Assembly: GCF_002741015.1 (NCBI RefSeq) | Contig: NZ_CP016618.1 | Location: forward strand, 372,001 to 436,000 | DNA length: 64,000 nt | Direction of reading: 5' to 3' | Source of the DNA: Microvirga ossetica | GTDB taxonomy: Bacteria > Pseudomonadota > Alphaproteobacteria > Rhizobiales > Beijerinckiaceae | Part shown: positions 45,601 through 53,836 of the stretch, piece after piece | Position numbering within the stretch: position 1 is the first letter of the stretch | Layout of the letters: every line of letters begins with the position of its first letter | Program-made: the position numbers and the translations under genes | The notes under the pieces: model-generated | Seen by the model: the letters and a program-made list of their open reading frames with translations, nothing else | What the model was told of the DNA's origin: nothing | Database searches by the model: none

Positions 45601-46863
45601 ATGCCAGCAACCAGCAGCACCGTCAAAGCCAATTCCCGATCCGGAGCGGGTACCCGGATCCGCTCAAGCAAGGTCCTGCCGCCGGACATCCAGCGGGTTC
45701 TCTGGGCGCGGTCCTTGCGGGCCTTCGGCGACGGCTACGTCGCGATCCTGCTTCCGCTCCATCTCTCACGTCTTGGCTACGATGCCTTCGGTGTCGGGAT
45801 CATCTCGACCGCGACCTTGCTGGGCTCCGCCCTGCTGACGCTCGCCGTCGGGCTGGTCGCCTACCGGATCCCGAGGCGTCGTGCCTTGCTCGCCGCGGGT
45901 CTCCTGATGGCGACGACCGGACTGGGCTTTGCCGGGATCGAGGGCTTCTGGCCGCTCCTGCTGATCGCGTTTGTCGGCACGCTGAACCCGTCCGGCGGCG
46001 ACGTGAGCCTCTTCCTGCCTCTCGAGCATACGGTGATTGCCCATGTCGTCGCCGACGAGGAGCGCACGGCGGTGTTCGCCCGCTACAGCTTTGTCGGCGC
46101 CTTCTTCGGCGCTCTCGGGGCGCTCTCGGTCGGCACGGTCGATTGGTTCGCCCCGGTCATTCCGCCGCCCGCAATGACGACGGTTCTCTTCGGACTGTAC
46201 GGCGGCATCGGGCTGCTCACCTGTTTGCTTTACCGCAACCTCTCCCCCAAGGCCGAGGCCGGGACGGACAGCCCACCGGCACCGCTCGGACCATCGCGCG
46301 GGATCGTCTATCGGCTCGCGGCCCTGTTCTCGGTCGATGCCTTCGGCGGGGGCCTCGTCATCAACTCTTTGCTGACGATCTGGCTCAGCGAGCGGTTCGG
46401 CATCGGCGTCGGCACCATCGGGGCGATCTTCTTCGCGACCAGTTTGTGCTCGGCCGTGTCGTACTTCGCGGCGGTGCCGTTGGCCAAACGGTTCGGACTG
46501 ATCAACACGATGGTGTTCACACATCTGCCGTCGAGCCTCTTCCTGATCCTGACGGCCTTTGCCCCGACGATCTGGATCGCGTTCGGGCTGCTGATCCTCC
46601 GCAGCCTGCTGTCCCAGATGGACGTGCCGACCCGGTCCTCCTACGTCATGGCGGTGGTCCGGCCGGAGGAACGCCCTGCCGCTGCGAGCGTGACGGCGGT
46701 GCCCCGGAGCCTGGCCTCGGCGGTCGCGCCGCTGCTGTCCGGCTGGCTGCTGACGGTGACGCCGTTCGGCTGGCCGCTCGTCCTCGCCGGCACCCTGAAG
46801 GCGATGTATGATCTGGCGCTGCTCCGGCAGTTCTCGGCCATCAAGCCGTCGGAGGAGCGCTGA
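45601..46863 (+). CDS. MFS transporter
   Basis: A 420-residue protein from ATG 45601 (GAAGGGGACG upstream). About twelve membrane helices. The N-terminal half has RSLRAFGDGYVAILLPLHLS and a motif A-like loop (AYRIPRRRALLAAGLLM). The C-terminal half includes LAKRFGLINTMVFTHLPSSL and DVPTRSSYVMAVVRPEERPA. The DVPTRSSYV motif is frequent in uncharacterised MFS members of soil bacteria. Substrate unknown; an exporter is likely. Confidence 0.82.
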   Translation: MPATSSTVKANSRSGAGTRIRSSKVLPPDIQRVLWARSLRAFGDGYVAILLPLHLSRLGYDAFGVGIISTATLLGSALLTLAVGLVAYRIPRRRALLAAGLLMATTGLGFAGIEGFWPLLLIAFVGTLNPSGGDVSLFLPLEHTVIAHVVADEERTAVFARYSFVGAFFGALGALSVGTVDWFAPVIPPPAMTTVLFGLYGGIGLLTCLLYRNLSPKAEAGTDSPPAPLGPSRGIVYRLAALFSVDAFGGGLVINSLLTIWLSERFGIGVGTIGAIFFATSLCSAVSYFAAVPLAKRFGLINTMVFTHLPSSLFLILTAFAPTIWIAFGLLILRSLLSQMDVPTRSSYVMAVVRPEERPAAASVTAVPRSLASAVAPLLSGWLLTVTPFGWPLVLAGTLKAMYDLALLRQFSAIKPSEER

Positions 46864-47035
46864 TGCGGTCGGCGGCCACTGGCCCGCCGGTGGCCGCTTC
46901 AGTGACCTCAAACCCCGCATTTTCCAATCCCGCCACAGCCATCTCGCGGACGAACGTATCATTCTCTACGACTAAGACCTTCGTGGCGTCCGCACTTGCC
47001 TGGTTCCCGCGCCTATGGCGGCCTGTCGCTCTCAT
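46841..47035 (-). pseudogene. Response regulator receiver domain, N-terminal fragment
   Basis: The minus frame includes KVLVVENDTFVREMAVAGLE and NAGFEVTEAATG, the first strand-helix-strand of a receiver domain with the acidic pair. It stops being receiver-like before the phospho-acceptor Asp and ends inside the MFS 3' end. It lies just downstream of the NepR-EcfG-like gene, so it may be the relic of a partner regulator. Confidence 0.6.
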
Positions 47036-47174
47036 CGCCCGGGGCTCTCATCGCCTGGGATGCGTTCAGTTCCACGGCAGCCGTCCGAGAAATCCCCTAC
47101 CGCAGAACTGAGGTTCACCGACCGAGGGCGCTCGGACCGGAATGCATTTCCGCATCCTGATATCCAGAGGTCCT

Positions 47175-47885
47175 TTAGGCCGGCGCGCCGTGCGCTCCGG
47201 CGATGCCATCCTCGTGGTCGAGCCCCATCAACTCGGCCAGGCGCGTCCTTGTCCGGTTGACCCGGCTCTTGATCGTGCCAACCTTCGTTGCCAGAGCCTC
47301 GGCGGCTTCCTCGTACGACAGTCCGTCCGCACTCACGAGCCGCAGGGCCTCGCGCTGCTCCCAGGGCAGCTTGGCAATCGCCGCGTGCATGTCCTGCACC
47401 GTGAGCCGGTCCTCCTGGTCCGGGATCGTGATCATGCCGGCCGCGTGGATCCCGTCCGCATCCTCGATCTCACGCTGCTTCGTGCGCCGGGCGGAGAAGA
47501 ACAGGTTGCGCAGGATGGTCATGAGCCAGGCCTGAAGATTCGTGCCGGCCTCGAACGTCTCCTGCTTGCTGATGGCCTTGAGCACCGTCTCCTGCACGAG
47601 ATCCTCAGCCTGGTGGATGTCCCGGGTGAGCGAGATCGCGTAGGCCCGCAGCGACTTCAGGCCGGCCATGAACTCGTTGACAAAGGCCTGGTCCACCGGC
47701 TCCGTGTGCGCTCGGATGACCTGCGCCACGCGATTGAGCAGCCGGGCCAGGCTCCGGGGCATCTTCTCCGCGTCTGGGTTGCCGTAGACGGCACGCAGCT
47801 CGCGCCCGAGATGGGTCTGGATCGCATCGGTGAGGGACGAGTTGTCGGCGGGATGGGAGCGTTCGATCGCGATGCACGGTGTCAT
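47175..47885 (-). CDS. EcfG-type sigma factor with N-terminal NepR-like segment
   Basis: A 236-residue protein from ATG 47885 (weak RBS). Residues 20-55 (IQTHLGRELRAVYGNPDAEK, MPRSLARLLNRV) align without gaps to NepR at 4568-4705: 11 of 33 identical, including the I-Q, G, L-R, Y, E, P and L-L positions of the two NepR helices. Residues 66-135 are sigma region 2 (LRAYAISLTRDIHQAEDLVQ, LQAWLMTILRNLFFSARR). Residues 160-215 are region 4 (YEEAAEALATKVGTIKSRVN). Canonical EcfG proteins start at region 2, so this looks like a sigma factor carrying its own anti-sigma module. Confidence 0.72.
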   Translation of the reverse strand: MTPCIAIERSHPADNSSLTDAIQTHLGRELRAVYGNPDAEKMPRSLARLLNRVAQVIRAHTEPVDQAFVNEFMAGLKSLRAYAISLTRDIHQAEDLVQETVLKAISKQETFEAGTNLQAWLMTILRNLFFSARRTKQREIEDADGIHAAGMITIPDQEDRLTVQDMHAAIAKLPWEQREALRLVSADGLSYEEAAEALATKVGTIKSRVNRTRTRLAELMGLDHEDGIAGAHGAPA

Positions 47886-47935
47886 CGCTCATCAGACGTA
47901 ACAGGCCGGCCTGCTTTCAACCGCGCGGGCGGATC

Positions 47936-47961
47936 GGAAACCAGCATCCCCGTCCGGCGTT
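47936..47961 (+). promoter_or_regulatory. EcfG-like promoter, GGAAA-N17-CGTT
   Basis: One mismatch from consensus in the -35 (GGAAA). It precedes the DUF6766 ATG at 47998 by 36 nt. Confidence 0.5.
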
Positions 47962-47997
47962 GTCCAACCGTAGCGGTTCGAGTGCGAGGTCAAATGT

Positions 47998-48660
47998 ATG
48001 CGTCGTTTCCTCCATGACAACGGACTGTCGGTTGTACTCTTCTCCCTGTTCCTGGTCTCGCTCATTGGCCAAGCCCTGACCGGGTGGAAAGCCCATGCCG
48101 AGGACCTCCGGATCCACGACATGCCGGCAATTGGCCTGCTTTCCTATCTGACCAGCGGCCACTTCATCTCGGCGGTGTTCGAGAACTGGGAGAGCGAGTT
48201 CCTCCAGATGGCCGCCTACGTGGTCTTGACGATCTTCCTGTTCCAGAAGGGCGCCTCGGAATCTAAGAAACCGGACGAAAGCAACCCTGAGGATGAATCG
48301 CCATACGCCCATCGAAGCGATCCGGATGCACCGGGGCCTGTCCACCGTGGCGGCCTGCTGCTGAAGCTCTACTCGCACTCCCTCAGCATTGCACTGGTCA
48401 CGCTCTTTCTCGTCTCCTTCTGGCTGCATCTGGCGGGGAGCACGCGTCGAATGAACGAGGAGGCGCGTGAGCATCGCCAGCCGCCACAAACCATGACCGA
48501 CACGCTCGTCGACCCGGAGTTCTGGTACGAGAGCTTCCAGAACTGGCAGAGCGAGTTCCTGTCGATCGGGGTGCTGCTGGTGCTCGGCATCTACCTGCGC
48601 CAACGCGGGTCGTCTGAGTCCAAGCCCGTCGCCGCGCCGCATCACGCGACCGGGCATTGA
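47998..48660 (+). CDS. DUF6766 membrane protein
   Basis: A 220-residue protein from ATG 47998. Two similar halves: residues 1-85 and 120-205 each have a membrane helix (LSVVLFSLFLVSLIGQALTG; SIALVTLFLVSFWLHLAGS), a soluble part with a ...FENWESEFLQM/FQNWQSEFLSI motif, and a second helix (AAYVVLTIFLFQKGASES; GVLLVLGIYLRQRGSSES). This internal duplication is typical of the family. Function unknown. The upstream EcfG-like promoter suggests stress expression. Confidence 0.8.
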   Translation: MRRFLHDNGLSVVLFSLFLVSLIGQALTGWKAHAEDLRIHDMPAIGLLSYLTSGHFISAVFENWESEFLQMAAYVVLTIFLFQKGASESKKPDESNPEDESPYAHRSDPDAPGPVHRGGLLLKLYSHSLSIALVTLFLVSFWLHLAGSTRRMNEEAREHRQPPQTMTDTLVDPEFWYESFQNWQSEFLSIGVLLVLGIYLRQRGSSESKPVAAPHHATGH

Positions 48661-48835
48661 TGCGGGCGCGGTCGCCCGATCTCAGGTCTGTGGCCTGTGC
48701 ATCGCGGGATGGGAGGCATCATATTGCGGACGAACCCTGATGCCTTTCACAAAGTAGGGTCATCGTCTCCTCGCTCAATTGGTCACGGCACTCTCCGAGG
48801 CTCAGGCCCGTTGACCGACCACATCGACAAACGAA

Positions 48836-48860
48836 AGGCCGGATCTGCATGATCCGGCCT
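48836..48860 (-). terminator. Rho-independent terminator of yciE copy 1
   Basis: AGGCCGGATC at 48836-48845 pairs exactly with 48851-48860. On the minus strand the stem is followed by a T-rich tract (TTTCGTTTGT), the expected signal for the minus-strand yciE gene. Confidence 0.7.
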
Positions 48861-48897
48861 CGAGCGGTTGAGCAGGCACTTCGGCTGCGGGCGACGC

Positions 48898-49392
48898 CTA
48901 CGCCGCCTTGACGTTGACCCGGGCCTCGGCCAGTCGGGAGAGAAGGGCGTCCGTTTCCTTCTCCTCCTGAAGGGTCTGATCGAGCAGCGTCGCGGCCTCG
49001 GTCAGCCCGAGCTCCCGGGCCCAGGTTTTGAGCGTGCCATAGCGGGTGATCTCGTAATGCTCGACGGCCTGCGCTGCGGACAGGATGCCGGCATCGAGGG
49101 CGGGACTGTCGGCGAAATCCTCCATGATCTCGGTGCCCTCGTCGATGATGCCCTTGATCGCCTCGCAGGGCACGCCGCGCGCGGGCTTACCAAGGAGCTC
49201 GAAGATCTGCTCGAGGCGCTCGATCTGCCCTTGCGTCTGCTCGCGATGGGTCTGGAAGGCGGCCTTGAGCTCGCCCGACTCCGCCCCCTTGGCCATCTTC
49301 GGCAGGGCCTTCAGGATCTGCTTCTCGGCATAGTAGATGTCTTTCAAGGTGTGAAGGAACAGGTCGTCGAGCGTCTTCTGTTTCGCGGCCAT
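48898..49392 (-). CDS. YciE/YciF-type ferritin-like protein (DUF892), copy 1
   Basis: A 164-residue four-helix-bundle protein from ATG 49392 (GGAGAAC upstream). Motifs: LDDLFLHTLKDIYYAEKQIL with the helix-1 Glu, HREQTQGQIERLEQIFELLG, VEHYEITRYGTLKTWARELG with Glu-His residues of a di-iron-like site, and LLDQTLQEEKETDALLSRLA. DUF892 proteins are stress-induced in enterics and soil bacteria; their reaction is not established. Transcribed from an exact EcfG promoter and followed by a strong terminator. Copy 2 at 60448-60942 differs by two residues (Gly/Asp and Arg/Gln). Confidence 0.88.
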   Translation of the reverse strand: MAAKQKTLDDLFLHTLKDIYYAEKQILKALPKMAKGAESGELKAAFQTHREQTQGQIERLEQIFELLGKPARGVPCEAIKGIIDEGTEIMEDFADSPALDAGILSAAQAVEHYEITRYGTLKTWARELGLTEAATLLDQTLQEEKETDALLSRLAEARVNVKAA

Positions 49393-49445
49393 GAACGGTT
49401 CTCCTGGCTTCGGGTCAAAGGGTGCAAGGCATTGATGCGGCGACT

Positions 49446-49470
49446 AACGGCACGGCATCACCGAAGTTCC
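49446..49470 (-). promoter_or_regulatory. EcfG promoter of yciE copy 1, GGAAC-N16-CGTT
   Basis: On the minus strand, GGAAC (49470-49466), 16 nt, CGTT (49449-49446), 54 nt upstream of the ATG. Identical in copy 2. Confidence 0.72.
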
Positions 49471-49508
49471 AAAATCCGCAGTGGACCAGCCAGAGACAGG
49501 GAAGCGAG

Positions 49509-49534
49509 GGAACCTTGGGTTGACCGTCCCGGTT
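49509..49534 (+). promoter_or_regulatory. EcfG promoter of yihY, GGAAC-N17-GGTT
   Basis: GGAAC at 49509-49513 and GGTT at 49531-49534, divergent from the yciE promoter 39 nt away. ATG at 49589. Confidence 0.6.
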
Positions 49535-49588
49535 GTTTCAATGGCCAAGCCTGGCCGTTGCCTGCATTCCGGAGAACGGAATTCCGTC

Positions 49589-50764
49589 ATGACCGCTGCC
49601 ACTGAGCCGCCTCAGGACCCAAAGGAGCGCCGGGGCCTCTCCGCGACAGTCACCATGCTGGCCATCGTGGCGGGATGGGCCCTGGCGCGTCACGTCCTTG
49701 CCGGCGATGCAAGTGCGGGAGCAGCAGTCAAACACCAAGGCCGTCAGGCCAGTGCGGGTCGACCAGGTCAGGATCGCAGCGCTGGGCCGCCTGCTTCTCC
49801 CGCAGCAGCCGCGGGCGAGAAAGAGCGCGGACGCGAAGCCGACACGCCGACGCAGATCCCGACGCTCGGCTGGAAGGACATCCTGTGGCGGACCTGGGAG
49901 GAGTTCGGGCAGGACCGGATCATGGCCGTGGCGGCAGGCGTGACCTACTATGCCCTGCTCGCGATCTTTCCGGCGATCGCCGCCTTGGTGTCGGTCTATG
50001 GCCTGGTGGCCGATCCGGCGACGATCCAGGAGCACCTCAACGCCCTCGCGGGCGTGCTGCCGGGGGGCGCGCTCGACATCATCCGTGATCAGGTCATCCG
50101 CATCGCCTCGCAGGGCGGCGGTACCCTGGGTTTCAGCTTCCTCGTCGGTCTCGTCCTGTCGCTGTGGAGCGCCAATGCCGGCATGAAGGCGGTCATCGAT
50201 GCCCTCAACATCGTCTACGACGAGGAGGAGAAGCGCGGCTTCGTGCAGCTTAACCTCCAGTCGCTGGCTTTCACGCTCGGCGCCATCGCGTTCATCCTCC
50301 TGGCCCTGGCCGCCATCGTCGTGTTGCCGATCGTCCTCGACTTCATGGGACTCGGCAGCGGGGTCGAGTGGCTGCTCGCGCTGGCCCGCTGGCCGATCCT
50401 CCTCGTCGTCGTGGTGGCGGGGCTGGCCATGCTGTACCGCTACGGCCCGAGCCGCGACCAGGCCGAGTGGAAGTGGGTGACGCCGGGCGGCCTCGTGGCG
50501 GCCGTGCTGTGGCTCGTCGTGTCGATGCTGTTCTCGTGGTATGTGGCGAACTTCGGCAGCTACAACGAGACCTATGGCTCGCTGGGTGCCGTGATCGGCT
50601 TCATGACTTGGATCTGGATTTCCGGCATCGTGGTCCTGGTGGGCGCCGAGATCAACGCCGAGATGGAGCACCAGACCGCCAAGGACTCGACGGTGGGCCC
50701 GGATCGTCCGATGGGGGAACGCGGTGCAACCATGGCCGACACCGTCGGTGCCGCGAAGGCATGA
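49589..50764 (+). CDS. YihY/UPF0761-family membrane protein
   Basis: A 391-residue protein from ATG 49589. After a first hydrophobic stretch (VTMLAIVAGWALARHVLAG) and an Ala/Gly-rich linker, the YihY domain starts near residue 95: LGWKDILWRTWEEFGQDRIM, VAAGVTYYALLAIFPAIAAL, LSLWSANAGMKAVIDALNIV, and a run of membrane helices ending IGFMTWIWISGIVVLVGAEI. The family (once called BrkB) has unknown transport function. Its divergent EcfG promoter pairs it with yciE as a stress unit. Confidence 0.85.
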   Translation: MTAATEPPQDPKERRGLSATVTMLAIVAGWALARHVLAGDASAGAAVKHQGRQASAGRPGQDRSAGPPASPAAAAGEKERGREADTPTQIPTLGWKDILWRTWEEFGQDRIMAVAAGVTYYALLAIFPAIAALVSVYGLVADPATIQEHLNALAGVLPGGALDIIRDQVIRIASQGGGTLGFSFLVGLVLSLWSANAGMKAVIDALNIVYDEEEKRGFVQLNLQSLAFTLGAIAFILLALAAIVVLPIVLDFMGLGSGVEWLLALARWPILLVVVVAGLAMLYRYGPSRDQAEWKWVTPGGLVAAVLWLVVSMLFSWYVANFGSYNETYGSLGAVIGFMTWIWISGIVVLVGAEINAEMEHQTAKDSTVGPDRPMGERGATMADTVGAAKA

Positions 50765-50960
50765 CGATCGGACCTGATAATCCCGTCATCGCCAGCACCG
50801 CCATGAACGGTGCACCGGTGAACGGCTTCCCCGTACCGAGCGGGACGCTGACGGTCAGTGCTTCGATGACAATCTCTCCCCCATGCGACGGAGACCAAGC
50901 TTGAAAGGGCACCGTCAAGTTATCGGAGAGGGAGACATCTATCCCGGGTACAGGTCTGGA

Positions 50961-51596
50961 TCAGGCGGCACTCGCGATGCTAGTCATCTCACTCCAGACC
51001 TGAAAGGCCCGAGCGCGGGCACGGCGATGATCAGCAGCGTTGGTGTTTGCAGGGCGGCGGAAGAGATTGGCAACCTGATCATGGACCCAGAGGAAGCGTT
51101 GCGCCTGCTCGGCTGACTTGAAGCGTTTCATGATGCGCTCTCGCCGTCGGGTGGGCTGATGGCTATTCTCTGCTCGATTGTTCAAACCTCGATGTTGGCG
51201 ATGCTCGACGCCGGGCATGATTGCTCGCCTGGCTGCACCATAACTCGCGAGTTTGTCGGTGATCATCACACGCGGAGTCGCGCCTTGTTTCTTGAGCAAC
51301 TTGCGCAACAGCCGTTTGGCGGCTCTGGCGTTGCGGCGGCTCTGAACCAGAATATCAAGCACAGTCCCGTGCTGATCGACAGCACGCCAGAGCCAATGCT
51401 TCTTGCCAGCGATGCTGATCACAACCACGTCGAGATGCCATTTGTCGCCAGGGGCCGGAAGACGGCGGCGGATCTGGTTGGCAAAGCGCAGGCCGAAGTT
51501 CAACTCCCACTGCCGCACCGTCTCATTGCTGACCAGGATGTTGCGAGCCGCCAGCCCGCAAGCTTGGTCGCAGGGGCGACCGTCGAGTGGACGCAA
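50961..51596 (-). pseudogene. IS6-family transposase, N-terminus replaced/truncated
   Basis: The DDE core is present: WHLDVVVISIAGKKHWLWRA (first Asp), VLDILVQSRRNARAAKRLLR, RVMITDKLASYGAARRAIMP (second Asp) and LNNRAENSHQPTRRRERIMK (Glu). The usual first 40 or so residues (RHRFPAEIIAHAVWLYFRF type) are absent and the frame begins with unrelated sequence at 51596. No inverted ends were found at either side. A separate IS6-type N-terminal piece lies at 58846-58938. Confidence 0.72.
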
Positions 51597-51857
51597 CGAC
51601 TGGACACGGACTTTACCCGAATTGCAGCCCTAACATACACCTCCTGTGACGCTGGCGCGAGTGATGGGGATGCCAGCGGTCGCCTGACTGCCTTTCGCTG
51701 ATCGGCATCGAGGCATTTAGGAGAGAATGACAGCTATTAGCCGGGTAAGCCGACCTTCAAACCGCTGAGCTGAAGGGCAGGACGTGATCCAGAGCAGACC
51801 ATCCGGACGATACCATGCCCTGTCACATCCGGGCCTTACTCTGCGATCCCGGCCCTC
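51597..51857. other. Intergenic stretch, no gene recognised
   Basis: About 260 nt between the IS6 remnant and the hsp20 promoter; no supported feature. Confidence 0.35.
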
Positions 51858-51886
51858 TTGAAACCCCGAAAAACTGCTCCTATCAT
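51858..51886 (+). promoter_or_regulatory. RpoH (sigma-32) heat-shock promoter
   Basis: CTTGAAA with TTGAAA at 51858-51863 and CCTATCAT at 51879-51886, 15-nt spacing, close to the alphaproteobacterial RpoH consensus. It precedes the hsp20 ATG at 51980. Confidence 0.65.
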
Positions 51887-51979
51887 CATTTGTGCCAAGG
51901 CTTTTGACGAGCTTGGCTCTTCGGGCGCCGGTGGTGTCCGGCGCTCTTGTGGTTACGTTGCTCTAAGGAGGATGTGGCT

Positions 51980-52441
51980 ATGAGAACAGCGTTTGATTTC
52001 TCTCCTCTGTATCGCTCCACGGTCGGCTTCGACCGGCTGTTCGACCTGATCGATCAGACGGCGCGCGTGGAGGCGCCCCCGAGCTGGCCGCCCTACAACG
52101 TCGAGAAGATCGGCGATGATCAGTACCGCATCACGATGGCGCTGGCCGGGTTCTCGCCCGACGAGATCGAGATCACCCAGAAAGAGAACCGGATGCTTGT
52201 GGCAGGCCACAAGCATCCGGAGCAGGAGAACGGGCAGTTCCTGCATCACGGCATCGCCACGCGCGCCTTCAAGCAGAGCTTCAGTCTCGCTGACTACGTC
52301 AAGGTCCGGGAAGCCAAGCTCGAGAACGGCTTGCTGACGGTCGATCTCCTGCGCGAGGTGCCGGAGGAGATGAAGCCCCGTCGTATCGAGATCAGGACCG
52401 GTGGTGGCCCGAAGACCATCGAGCACGACAAGGCAGCCTGA
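51980..52441 (+). CDS. Hsp20/alpha-crystallin small heat-shock protein (IbpA type)
   Basis: A 153-residue protein from ATG 51980 (AAGGAGG upstream). The N-terminus is MRTAFDFSPLYRSTVGFDRL. The alpha-crystallin domain runs from about residue 35 (YNVEKIGDDQYRITMALAGF, ITQKENRMLVAGHK, AFKQSFSLADYVKVREAKLE, NGLLTVDLLREVPEEMKPRR). It holds unfolding proteins in the cytoplasm for refolding. First gene of a pair transcribed from an RpoH-type promoter. Confidence 0.9.
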   Translation: MRTAFDFSPLYRSTVGFDRLFDLIDQTARVEAPPSWPPYNVEKIGDDQYRITMALAGFSPDEIEITQKENRMLVAGHKHPEQENGQFLHHGIATRAFKQSFSLADYVKVREAKLENGLLTVDLLREVPEEMKPRRIEIRTGGGPKTIEHDKAA

Positions 52442-52529
52442 CAATTTGATCAGAGGTGAGGTCGACGCTGGTCCAGGAGTGGCGCTGGCCTCATCCGCTT
52501 GGCGCGGACTGAACAGACAAGGAGGATTC

Positions 52530-53057
52530 ATGATGACCATGCGCGATCTCATTCCCTGGGGTCGCAACCAGCAGACGACCCCGAGCCGCTATCGCGAGGA
52601 AGGCGATCCCTTCATGACCCTGCATCGCGAGATGAACCGGCTCTTTGATGACGTCTTCCGCACCTTCGACGTTGCTCCGCTCAGTACGCTCAGTGGCGTG
52701 GGCCGCATGGCGGGCTAGCCGAGCGTGGAGGTGAGCGAGACCGACAAGGATGTGCGCATCTCGGCCGAGTTGCCCGGCCTTGAGGAAAAGGACTTCGAGG
52801 TCCTGATGGGTGATGGGGTCCTCACCTTCCGCGGCGAGAAGAAGTCCGAGATCGAGGACCAGGACCGCGCCTTCAGCGAGCGGTCCTACGGCCGCTTCGA
52901 ACGGCGCATCCCGCTCGCTTGGGACGTGGAGGAAGACAAGATCGATGCTGTCTTCAGGAACGGCGTGCTCACCGTCACGATGCCGAAATCGCCGGAGAGC
53001 AAGCCGAACGCGAAACGCATCGCCGTCAACCAAAAGGGTGAGGAGACCAAACATTAG
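52530..53057 (+). pseudogene. Hsp20 small heat-shock protein interrupted by an amber codon
   Basis: ATG 52530 (GGAGG upstream) begins MMTMRDLIPWGRNQQ and EMNRLFDDVFRTFD. TAG at 52716-52718 falls exactly where the family has Trp (G-W-P-S-V-E-V); one base, TGG to TAG, explains it. The same frame continues EVSETDKDVRISAELPGLEE, DFEVLMGDGVLTFRGEKKSE, NGVLTVTMPKSPESKPNAKR to 53057. No start codon suits the second part. Non-functional unless the stop is suppressed or is a sequencing error. Confidence 0.8.
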
Positions 53058-53069
53058 CCGCAAGATGGC

Positions 53070-53104
53070 TGGGTTCGGGCGGGCTGGTCGGCTGCCCGAA
53101 CCCA
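53070..53104 (+). terminator. Stem-loop after hsp20 pair
   Basis: TGGGTTCGGGC at 53070-53080 pairs exactly with 53094-53104. It is 13 nt after the hsp20 stop. Confidence 0.6.
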
Positions 53105-53132
53105 ACCCTTCGCTCGATGGAGAAAGGAAACC

Positions 53133-53441
53133 ATGGACCAAGTGACCATTGATCTGCAACCCGTCCGTAACCCATCAGGATCGTCCCTTCCACTGAATGC
53201 CCACGGGCGCGGCGATCAGCTCAAGGCAGAGATTCGTCCGTTCAGCAACCCGCAGGAGGTTCTGGCGTATCCCCTCTTGGACACCAGCGCGAAGCGGGCA
53301 ATCCTTGCCGGCTGGGCCTCGGATGCCTGCGCCGTAGAGAACCTGCCAGACTGGCGCAAGCTCCCCGAGACCGGTGCTCTCGTGCCACTGGACGACATTC
53401 TCGACGCCCTGCAGGGGCTCGACGGCAGCGCGCTCCATTAA
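53133..53441 (+). CDS. Hypothetical protein sharing a domain with 53837-54358
   Basis: A 102-residue protein from ATG 53133 (AAAGGAAA upstream). The C-terminal two thirds (IRPFSNPQEVLAYPLLDTSA, KRAILAGWASDACAVENLPD, LVPLDDILDALQGLDG) match the protein at 53837-54358 in layout: F-x-NP, PLL, KRxIL, WAxD, and a Leu-rich last helix. I take this as a small helical domain that exists alone here and as part of a longer protein nearby. Function unknown. Confidence 0.65.
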   Translation: MDQVTIDLQPVRNPSGSSLPLNAHGRGDQLKAEIRPFSNPQEVLAYPLLDTSAKRAILAGWASDACAVENLPDWRKLPETGALVPLDDILDALQGLDGSALH

Positions 53442-53455
53442 GAGGCGAGGGTGCC

Positions 53456-53794
53456 ATGACCACGTTCAATCCCGGCGACTGGCCCCGGCTGCCCGACTGG
53501 CTCGACCCGCACAAGGGCCGCCACAGCCCGCAGGCGATCAACCGAGAAGCGCTCGAGCGCTGCTGCATGGTAGTAGCATTCTGTCTGTGCTTTGCTGCCC
53601 TCGCGCCTCCCCACCTGATGCCGGCCGCGTTCGCAGGACTCCTACTCCTGGCAGGTATAACTTCAATCGGCTTTGCGCTCATGCGGGGCGACCGCCCGCT
53701 GGCATCGCACCTGACCGCCTGGGACGAGGCGGCGCTTTTGTTCACCGCAAGTCTCGGGCTGCACCTCTGGCTCGGGCCATTCCCCATCAATTGA
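53456..53794 (+). CDS. Small membrane protein
   Basis: A 112-residue protein from ATG 53456 (GAGGCGAGGG upstream). It has a polar N-terminus (DWPRLPDWLDPHKGRHSPQA), then hydrophobic segments MVVAFCLCFAALAPPHLMPA, AFAGLLLLAGITSIGFALM and a third near the C-terminus. It is 15 nt after the preceding gene and probably cotranscribed with it. No family recognised. Confidence 0.6.
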   Translation: MTTFNPGDWPRLPDWLDPHKGRHSPQAINREALERCCMVVAFCLCFAALAPPHLMPAAFAGLLLLAGITSIGFALMRGDRPLASHLTAWDEAALLFTASLGLHLWLGPFPIN

Positions 53795-53836
53795 GACCAA
53801 CCCAATCATCGAAAGATCTGCACCTGGAGGAGTGCA

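Larger units (their letters stand above)
48881..49474. repeat. 594-bp direct duplication (yciE and its promoter), copy 1
   Basis: Matches 60431-61024 without any indel (constant offset 11550) and with few substitutions. It spans the whole yciE gene and its EcfG promoter. Confidence 0.85.

Noticed and set aside
45766..46962. 398-codon minus-strand frame opposite the MFS gene
   Set aside because: Composition dominated by Arg, Gln, Glu and Asp; antisense to membrane helices, so an artefact of codon usage.
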